From the NCBI GenBank assembly GCA_938036405.1, contig CALHPT010000324.1, forward strand, positions 1 to 11,112: a stretch of 11,112 nt of DNA. Direction: 5' to 3'. The translations under genes and the position numbers were made by a program. Source of the DNA: an uncultured Tannerella sp. GTDB lineage: Bacteria; Bacteroidota; Bacteroidia; Bacteroidales; Tannerellaceae. Every line of letters begins with the position of its first letter. Position 1 is the first letter of the stretch. This document shows positions 5,104 through 11,112 of the stretch, one piece after another. Below the pieces are notes generated by a model that saw only the letters and a program-made list of their open reading frames with translations, had not been told where the DNA came from and ran no database searches.

Positions 5104-6912
5104 TCAGAAATTGATATTGAAGCCTCCCATGAAGCCAAATCGCTGCATCGGATAGCCATACCAAAGGTCTTGTCCACGGGAGAGAATGTTCGTGAACTTG
5201 AGGTAGGCGCCAAACGTGTCGTTGATGTTGTAAGCGGCGGTGAAGTTGAGGTCGTGCAGGTCGCTCATCTTGACATTGTCGCCGTGGAAGAGGGTGACGC
5301 GGCGCGCACCGAGGTAGTAATCCACCGTAAGGGAGAGCGGCGAGATGGGTCGCACGGTAAGGTCGGCGTTGACCTCTATGGCGGGGAGTCCATAAGGTTT
5401 CATATTCGACATTCCTGCGCCAGAGAGCCACGAGTTACCCTGCCCTTTGCTGAAACTGCCGCGATTGTAAACTGCCTTAACGGAGAAGTCGGCCGTACGT
5501 TGATAGGCATACTTTAAGGCCGCACCGATACGCATCCACGTGGCGTCGGGCTGGAAGACTACGTTGTAATTTCCGAAGTCGTAGGGCTGACCGATGTAGT
5601 CAGAGGGGACGAAAAAGGCGGCGCTCTTGATCACGGCGTAACCTGCGAAAGCGTCGAGCCAGAGGCCTGGGACGATGCCCGATCGAACGCCCAACTCGGC
5701 GTCGAGCCATGTGCGCGAGGGCCGCACTTTGAGCGTGTGATCCACGTAGCGGTTGCGGTCGGCAATAGAAGCGGCGTCGTTCATGCCGATGTTACCGTCG
5801 GCACGACCGTAAAGCAGCGTGCGGTCGGCCAGCTTAGCCTCGAGACGAATGGCTGGGCCGGCGAAAAACTTGGCGGAGTCGCCCGTAACAAGCCCCAAAT
5901 TCAGACCGAGGCGCAGGTTGAATCGCTCGTCGAAGTAGCGGTAATAGGGCGTGAGGGTGATCTGGGCATGGCTGCGATAGCCATTGAAGTCGATAGCGTT
6001 GCGGACAGCCGTGGGGTAGACGTAATTGAAGAGGTGCGCAAGGGCGTCAAGGCCGAAATAACGATCGTCGATGTTGGCCAGAAGGTCGAGGCGAAGGGAG
6101 AAGCGGTTCTCCTGCAAGCCCTCAATCTGGGCCGTATGGCCATAGCGCTGCACGAAGCGGAGGTAAGAGAGATCGAGCCGGTAGCTAAAGTCGACGGTGT
6201 CGTTCGATTGTAGTCCAAGGTAGGCATCGAACGTTTGGTTGAGCTGGTTCCGGTCGCGGTCGGCGGGATAGATGACAGCGGGCGCCATGCTCCCAGGGCC
6301 AAGGCTATAGATGGAGTCGAGCGGGAAACCGTAATAGTTGAAGGTGTTGTAGCGGTATTGCCCGCCAAGGCGGAAGGTGAGCGGGGTAAAGCGGTGCGCA
6401 TAGTGGATGGCACCGCGGATGTCAGCGTACTTGGCGCGCTGCTTCTCACCTCCCCAGTCGTTATACCGCACGTTGCCGTGGGTGGATCGGAGGGAGAGGA
6501 GGGCGTTGAGGCGGTCGGTCGCATTGTCAAGGAAGTGGTAGCCGACGTCGCCGTCCATGTTGAGGTGCGTACCGATGCCGTAGTGGAAATAGCCGCGGTT
6601 GCGGTTATAGGGGATGTCGGTCATGACGCGCCCTGATGGCAGGGTGATGATCTCTCGGTCAGGGTCGGCCGTGGTGGTGAAGCGAGAGTACTCGATCTTG
6701 TGCTTAGTCACCTGCGGGTCTTTCACTTCAGGCAGCCGATTGACCTTGTCCGCGTCCTGCACACCGGGGTCATACTCACGTTCGAGGGTCAGTTCGCGGC
6801 GCAGTTTCTCGTCCGTGTTTTCGCGATCGTCCTGAGCCCGAAGGCCGAGGCTACAGCTGAGCAGCAGGGCTGCCGCAGCGCAGATCCGTATCCGATTGTC
6901 TGTTCTCATCAT
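5104..6912 (-). CDS. Large outer-membrane beta-barrel without plug domain
   Basis: With the start at 6912 the protein has 602 residues and a normal signal peptide: MMRTDNRIR, a hydrophobic core, and cleavage near LRAQ at about 24-27. An in-frame ATG at 6984 overlaps the upstream stop as ATGA. It would put 24 poorly structured residues ahead of the signal peptide, so 6912 is preferred. A periplasmic segment follows with the motif REYDPGVQDADKVNRLPEV (45-63), which I recall from Bacteroidetes barrels annotated as TonB-dependent-receptor-like. No TonB box or plug domain is visible. From about residue 90 the sequence consists of long amphipathic strands rich in Tyr, Asp and Arg, and it ends in GGFNINF with a terminal Phe. 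The likely role is an outer-membrane channel or a scaffold working with the TPR protein encoded just upstream. The substrate is unknown. Confidence 0.8.
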   Translation of the reverse strand: MMRTDNRIRICAAAALLLSCSLGLRAQDDRENTDEKLRRELTLEREYDPGVQDADKVNRLPEVKDPQVTKHKIEYSRFTTTADPDREIITLPSGRVMTDIPYNRNRGYFHYGIGTHLNMDGDVGYHFLDNATDRLNALLSLRSTHGNVRYNDWGGEKQRAKYADIRGAIHYAHRFTPLTFRLGGQYRYNTFNYYGFPLDSIYSLGPGSMAPAVIYPADRDRNQLNQTFDAYLGLQSNDTVDFSYRLDLSYLRFVQRYGHTAQIEGLQENRFSLRLDLLANIDDRYFGLDALAHLFNYVYPTAVRNAIDFNGYRSHAQITLTPYYRYFDERFNLRLGLNLGLVTGDSAKFFAGPAIRLEAKLADRTLLYGRADGNIGMNDAASIADRNRYVDHTLKVRPSRTWLDAELGVRSGIVPGLWLDAFAGYAVIKSAAFFVPSDYIGQPYDFGNYNVVFQPDATWMRIGAALKYAYQRTADFSVKAVYNRGSFSKGQGNSWLSGAGMSNMKPYGLPAIEVNADLTVRPISPLSLTVDYYLGARRVTLFHGDNVKMSDLHDLNFTAAYNINDTFGAYLKFTNILSRGQDLWYGYPMQRFGFMGGFNINF

Positions 6913-6980
6913 TCTTAGAGATAGTAGTAAGTAGTCAGAAAGTAATTTGAGGGGGGAGTTGCAGTAACTGGAGGGCGGAT

Positions 6981-9900
6981 TCATTTCAGTGCGGCCAATC
7001 GCTTATCGATCATGTCCATGATGTCTTCCTTGTTGCCTCCCTTGTAGTTCTTCTGCAAGCTAGTGAGGTATTGGCGCGCTTGGAACTTGTCGCCTTTGCG
7101 AGCGTAGACGTCGGAGAGGAGGATAAAGCCACGAGCCAGCCAGTAGCTGTGGGGTGTGCCCTGTTCGATAAACCCGAGCATCTCCTTTTCGGCCTTGTCA
7201 ATCTCGTTGCGGTCGAAGTAACGCTGAGCCAGGAGGTACTTAGATTCGGCGCCGTAAACGGTGCGCGTATCCTTGCTCAACGTGACGAGGTCAGCCTGTG
7301 CCTTGGCGTCCTCTTTGAGGTCGATGTACGACTTCATGCGCAGGAATCGCGCTTCGGCCGCTATCTCGGGGCTAATCTTTTCGTTCTTCAGCAACTCATC
7401 GGCCATCTTGACGGCATCGGCCGACTGCTTCGTGCGACGTGCGCAACGCAAGGCGCCCAGTCGAGCCCCGTCACGCACTTCGGCCGTCGTGGCGATGGCT
7501 GCCAGTCGCTTGAAGCTCTCCAGCGCCGCAGTGTAGTCCTTGTTCATGTACTCTATCTCGCCCTTACGCGTCAGGGCATCCTCGCCAAACTTGGTGTCTC
7601 CGCTACGGATCACGGCTTCGTAATACTTCTTGGCCTCCTCGTAGTTCTTCGCGTCGTAAGCGATCTGTCCCAAGTAGTAGTTGGCCCGTGAACTAAAGGC
7701 GCCCTTCGGGAATTGCTTCAAGTAATTACGGAGACTCTCCTCGGCTACGTTCTCGCCGCGCAGGAAGCGCTTCTCTGCCGCAAAATAGGTGAGTGAGTCC
7801 TGCTCACTGACCTCGAATCGAGCGGCCATATCGCCCAGCGAGCGCACATAAGTGGCGTAACCGGCCACATCGTTCATATCGACGTACACCGCCTTGAGAT
7901 CTTGCACCGCCGTGCGGGCTTCCTCGCTGCCGGGGTAGTCGGAGATGACCTTCTTATAGGCCTTGATAGACTGCTCGGGGCGGTTGCTATTAAAATAGAG
8001 CAAACCCAACTGCAATCCTGCCTTTCGAGCCAACGTATTAAGCGGGAACTTCTGCTGTAGTTGCGTGAAGGCAGCCGCAGCGCGATCCTCGTCCTCCAGC
8101 ATGACGTACGAGCGACCAATCTCAAAAAGTGCAGCGGCGGCATGAGGTGATTCAGGGTATTCACGTGCCACGCGCTCCATGACCGTGATCTTTCCCTGGT
8201 AATTCTTCTGTAACCCGAGCAGGAAGCCCTTGCGATAGAGAGCATAGTCGCCGTTGGAGGGTTGAAGTGCGGCAGCGCGGGTGTAGTTTTCGTCAGCGGC
8301 CTCAAACTGTCGGGCGTGGAAGAGGCAGTCGCCCACGCGATTGTAGGCGTCAGCATAAGAGACGGTCTCCTTGCGCGGCTCGAGGTTGATGTATCGGCGG
8401 AATTCGGTGAGAGCGTCGTTGTAGCGCTGTTGTTTGAAGAGGCAGTAGCCCAGATTGTAGTATGCGAGGGGATAAGCCTCAGCGGAGCGGTCGGCAGCAT
8501 TGCTCAGGTAGGAACGATAATCGGCTGCGGCGTTGTTGAAATCATCCTGGCGATAGAATGTCTCGCCGCGCCAGTAGTACGCCTGACTGTACGCGTCAGC
8601 GTCGTAGACTCCGAGGGCGATGGCTTCGTCAAATCGGCGAATGGCCTCGGATGGACGGCGCGCGGTGAAGGCCTCGACGCCCATGCGGAAGAGGACGTTC
8701 TGCTTAGCAGCAAGAATTTTCCGACCCGGTCGGCGGATTTTGTCGATGGATTCGAGTGCAGCGTCGTAGTTCTTCGTGGTGAGGTAGACCTCAGCCAAGT
8801 AATCGCTGACCTTGTCGGCATACTTGGAGTCGGGGAAGCGATTGAGGAAGTCTTCGAAGATGGTGACGGACTCGCCGAAGCCTGAGAAGGACGTCTCGTG
8901 GATGAGAAGGGCGTAGTTGTACATCGCGGTCTCTTGCACTTTCGGGTCGAAGGTCAGCGTGGCGGCCTGTTCAAAAGACATACGGGCGCGGTTGCGGTCG
9001 TCGGTTTGCAGATAGCATTGTCCGAGGTAGAGGCAAGCGTTCTGCATCAGCTCGTCCTCTTCGCCCACCACCTCGGCCAAGGCTTCGATGGCCTCGGGAT
9101 AATCGCCTCGGTTATAACGGCAGACACCCAGGATGTAGAGATCACCCCGAACGAAGGAGTCGGCCTTCTCGACGTACTTGTCGAGCATCTTGATCGCCGT
9201 GGCTTCGTCGCCTTCCCGATAAGCCACGTTGCCCAGCAGGCGGTAGGCCTCGGCATTGTTTCGGCTGTTTGGATAGGAGGCCAGGAGGGTCTTGCCCTCC
9301 GACTTGACGCGGTCGTAGCGCTCATCAACGTAATGGATCTGCATCAGGTAGTAAAGCGACTGCTCGCGGTAGGCCGGATCGGATTTGAGTTGCTCAAAGC
9401 GCGGCTCGGCCTTCTTCAGATCGCCCTCCGCATAGTTGATGTACGCCAGATAGTAGGTGGCGGGCACGCGGTATTTGCGGCCCACTTGCTCAATGCGGGC
9501 GAAGTAATTGCGTGCCGTGCGCATGTCGTGCTGCTGGAGGAGGGAGTAGGCCAAGCGATAGGCGTAATCCTCCTGCTGTTCGGTATCAAGCAGATCTATT
9601 TCGGCGGTGTTGAACCATCGGATGGCCGCCTCGTAGTCCTCATGGGCGAAGTAATACGAGCCGAGGTAGAAGGCGGCCTCGTTGGCGTGGCGTGAATCGG
9701 GATAGCGGTTGAGATAGCGCTCCATGACGGCGGCTGCATCCTCTCGACCCTGCTCGGAGGCCACTACGGCCAGCATGTAGTCGGCCTCCTGGATCCGATC
9801 GCGATCGCGGGAGAGCGCTTTGAACGCCATCAACTTGTCCGAGCAACCCGGGTAGTTGCGTAGCTCGAAAAACTCTTTTCCTTCTTGAAACAGCCTGTCC

Positions 9901-9983
9901 GCCCGCTCAAAGCGGTACGTGCGCTGCCCGTATGCCATCAGGCAGCTGGCCATCAAACACAGCGAAACGACGATTTTTTTCAT
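6981..9983 (-). CDS. Exported 1000-residue tetratricopeptide-repeat protein
   Basis: The protein has 1000 residues from the ATG at 9983 (MKKIVVSLCLMASCLMAYGQ). A TTG two codons upstream at 9989 is in frame but less likely, since the ATG gives a textbook signal peptide cleaved near AYG. The mature part is almost entirely TPR/Sel1-like helical repeats, roughly 20 or more, with recurring patterns such as AAFYLGSYYFAHEDYEAAI, YLGQCYLQTDDRNRARMSFE, YYNLGYCLFKQQRYNDALTE and NYYLGQIAYDAKNYEEAKKY. No membrane segment, lipobox or catalytic domain is seen. It should be a periplasmic, possibly outer-membrane-associated, scaffold. The next gene, the large barrel, begins at or just after this stop (ATGA overlap if its upstream start is used), so the pair probably acts together. 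AGAGGA lies 10 nt before the ATG, and a strong promoter is at 10049-10079. Confidence 0.88.
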   Translation of the reverse strand: MKKIVVSLCLMASCLMAYGQRTYRFERADRLFQEGKEFFELRNYPGCSDKLMAFKALSRDRDRIQEADYMLAVVASEQGREDAAAVMERYLNRYPDSRHANEAAFYLGSYYFAHEDYEAAIRWFNTAEIDLLDTEQQEDYAYRLAYSLLQQHDMRTARNYFARIEQVGRKYRVPATYYLAYINYAEGDLKKAEPRFEQLKSDPAYREQSLYYLMQIHYVDERYDRVKSEGKTLLASYPNSRNNAEAYRLLGNVAYREGDEATAIKMLDKYVEKADSFVRGDLYILGVCRYNRGDYPEAIEALAEVVGEEDELMQNACLYLGQCYLQTDDRNRARMSFEQAATLTFDPKVQETAMYNYALLIHETSFSGFGESVTIFEDFLNRFPDSKYADKVSDYLAEVYLTTKNYDAALESIDKIRRPGRKILAAKQNVLFRMGVEAFTARRPSEAIRRFDEAIALGVYDADAYSQAYYWRGETFYRQDDFNNAAADYRSYLSNAADRSAEAYPLAYYNLGYCLFKQQRYNDALTEFRRYINLEPRKETVSYADAYNRVGDCLFHARQFEAADENYTRAAALQPSNGDYALYRKGFLLGLQKNYQGKITVMERVAREYPESPHAAAALFEIGRSYVMLEDEDRAAAAFTQLQQKFPLNTLARKAGLQLGLLYFNSNRPEQSIKAYKKVISDYPGSEEARTAVQDLKAVYVDMNDVAGYATYVRSLGDMAARFEVSEQDSLTYFAAEKRFLRGENVAEESLRNYLKQFPKGAFSSRANYYLGQIAYDAKNYEEAKKYYEAVIRSGDTKFGEDALTRKGEIEYMNKDYTAALESFKRLAAIATTAEVRDGARLGALRCARRTKQSADAVKMADELLKNEKISPEIAAEARFLRMKSYIDLKEDAKAQADLVTLSKDTRTVYGAESKYLLAQRYFDRNEIDKAEKEMLGFIEQGTPHSYWLARGFILLSDVYARKGDKFQARQYLTSLQKNYKGGNKEDIMDMIDKRLAALK

Positions 9984-10048
9984 ATTCAATTTGTCCTCTT
10001 AATGGCTTGATGAGACCTTCTTACGCGGGCCTCTTTCGATGATGGGCG

Positions 10049-10079
10049 CAAAGGTAGGCGCGAAAAGTGAGAATCGAAA
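10049..10079 (-). promoter_or_regulatory. Bacteroidetes-type promoter of the TPR/barrel operon
   Basis: Read on the minus strand, TTTC (10079-10076, one mismatch to the -33 TTTG) is followed by a 19-nt spacer and then by TACCTTTG (10056-10049), an exact match to TAnnTTTG. Spacing and -7 match are what is expected for the primary sigma factor of this phylum. Initiation near 10043 would give a leader of about 60 nt before the ATG at 9983. Confidence 0.75.
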
Positions 10080-10427
10080 GGCGGAGTCTGGGCGTCCGGA
10101 CGGGCCTTCGCGAGCCCCAAAGTGGGCGTGGATCGGCGCATGATTCGAGGCCCAAACTGGGTAGCCGCTGAGGCTGGTGATTGTCATTTCGGAGAGCGGC
10201 CGTTGCCCCCATTCCCTGTCGACTATATATAAAAGGTACGCGCGTGAAGGTGTGTACCCCGAAAAATGAACCCATCGCGGAGGCCAACAGATGACCCGTT
10301 CTACCAAAAAGCGAAACCGCCCCGGCGCCCTTCCAGAGGGCGTCGTTAAGATGGAATGAGAATCCTATAAAAGACGAAAAAGCAGGGGCAGGCTACCGTC
10401 CAAACCGAGCGCGGGAGGCATTTTCTC

Positions 10428-10435
10428 TACTTTTG
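10428..10435 (+). promoter_or_regulatory. -7 element of the lipoprotein gene
   Basis: TACTTTTG is an exact match to the TAnnTTTG -7 consensus. No clear TTTG -33 box is seen at the expected distance. Initiation near 10441 would give a leader of about 30 nt to the ATG at 10472. Confidence 0.6.
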
Positions 10436-10471
10436 CGCCATACGATACTCCAAATGACCCATACTCAGGAT

Positions 10472-11112
10472 ATGAAAACGACCTATTTGCTTCTGCTCTC
10501 CCTCATGCTGCTGCTGGCAGGCTGTGAGATCACCTCGTCGGATCTGACCGAAGTCGACGAAAACGGAAACCGCGTCAACAACAAAGAGATACGCATGGGC
10601 GCCTCACTGCTCGACGTCGGCATGGCGGCCTACACCATAGACACCGTATGCACCGAGCTGATCTTGACACGCCAAAAAAGTGGCGCAGTAAAAATCAGCG
10701 GCTTCCGCAAAGGCACCATCGTCTACGACGAGAACGGCGCGATCGACTCCGTGGTCTGGGACTGGCGCCAACCAGAAGTCAGCTACGGCTACGACTTCCG
10801 GTATGTTTGGGGAGACTATGAATACAAGATCCTCTCGCTGCAAGACAACGGCTTCGTGGAAGACATGGAGATCTGGCGCCGCGGAAAGGGTGACGAAAGA
10901 GATCGCCTCGTGGCCCAGCTCAACTATTCCTACGACTACGCGGGCTACGTGAGCAAGGTCGAGATCCCGAACATGGAGGCCAAGATCCTTTTCAAGTACC
11001 ACTATCGCGACCAGTCGAACTACGCAAACAGCGTTAGCATCACCGAAATACGGAAGACGGACACCGTCACCTACACCATGCAGCTGGCGCCCGGAAAGCT
11101 CCGCAATTCGGG
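10472..11112 (+). CDS. Putative lipoprotein, 3' end beyond window
   Basis: The frame runs open from the ATG to the window edge, giving 213 codons with no stop. The N terminus (MKTTYLLLLSLMLLLAGC) is a lipoprotein signal peptide with lipobox LAGC and the lipidated Cys at residue 18. An in-frame ATG at 10454 would add six polar residues and is less likely. The mature part is rich in Tyr, Asp and Gly and contains short YD-like beta motifs (YDENGAIDSVVWDW, LNYSYDYAGYVSKVEI). These resemble Bacteroidales lipoproteins of the DUF4595/YD-repeat kind, but that family call is tentative. It would sit in the inner or outer leaflet of the outer membrane. A -7 element precedes it at 10428, and no partner gene is visible. 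Confidence 0.8.
   Translation, partial: MKTTYLLLLSLMLLLAGCEITSSDLTEVDENGNRVNNKEIRMGASLLDVGMAAYTIDTVCTELILTRQKSGAVKISGFRKGTIVYDENGAIDSVVWDWRQPEVSYGYDFRYVWGDYEYKILSLQDNGFVEDMEIWRRGKGDERDRLVAQLNYSYDYAGYVSKVEIPNMEAKILFKYHYRDQSNYANSVSITEIRKTDTVTYTMQLAPGKLRNS

Larger units (their letters stand above)
9984..10471. other. Divergent intergenic region with two hairpins
   Basis: This 488-bp stretch has no credible gene. It holds the leader and promoter of the minus-strand operon (9984-10079) and the plus-strand promoter near 10428. One hairpin at 10235-10258 has arms GGTACGCGC and GTGTGTACC with a 6-nt loop; it is flanked on its left by TATATATAAAA, which is a T-rich tract on the minus strand. A second hairpin at 10323-10345 has arms CGGCGCCCT and AGGGCGTCG with a 5-nt loop. 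Open frames on the minus strand here lack recognisable protein character. Confidence 0.6.

Noticed and set aside
5737..6636. Plus-strand frames antisense to the large barrel
   Set aside because: Val/Glu/Gly-rich translations are typical antisense shadows of GC-rich coding sequence. There is no promoter or initiation context.
9999..10307. Minus-strand small proteins of 102 and 88 residues upstream of the TPR gene
   Set aside because: They run through the operon promoter at 10049-10079 and the hairpin at 10235-10258. Their composition is basic and irregular, with no signal, motif or initiation context.

Overview
The window looks like chromosomal DNA from a member of the Bacteroidales (Porphyromonadaceae/Tannerellaceae-like). 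This is an inference from several things. There is a BatD-BatE pair of the Bacteroides aerotolerance type. There are several Sec-exported beta-barrels ending in Phe. The promoters carry a TAnnTTTG -7 element, and classical Shine-Dalgarno spacing is largely absent. Base composition is high for the order (mid to high fifties percent GC by eye), so a GC-rich genus is more likely than Bacteroides or P. gingivalis itself. No phage, transposase, integrase, tRNA or rRNA was seen.

Layout. Positions 1-2889 are the 3' end of a plus-strand Bat operon: batD (5' end outside the window), batE and a PAP2-type membrane phosphatase, separated by 6 and 12 nt and closed by a short terminator. Positions 2890-4700 hold two tandem paralogous outer-membrane beta-barrel genes, each with a similar leader just before the ATG and its own strong GC-rich hairpin terminator. 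Positions 4701-5103 have no gene. They contain a 41-bp tandem repeat array (about 4750-4990), whose units each encode a two-tier hairpin, and a bidirectional terminator shared with the convergent minus-strand operon. Positions 5104-9983 are a two-gene minus-strand operon: a 1000-residue exported TPR protein first, then an outer-membrane barrel without a plug domain. It is driven by a well-formed Bacteroidetes promoter at 10049-10079. Positions 9984-10471 are a 488-bp divergent intergenic region with two hairpins and a plus-strand -7 element. From 10472 to the window edge runs the 5' part of a plus-strand lipoprotein gene.

Taken together the region is about the cell envelope. BatD and BatE are inner-membrane/periplasmic proteins of a MoxR/Bat system, and the PAP2 enzyme would dephosphorylate a lipid or isoprenoid phosphate at the membrane. 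The small barrels, the large barrel and the lipoprotein belong to the outer membrane, and the TPR protein to the periplasm. The least explained element is the 41-bp hairpin array between the two convergent transcription units.
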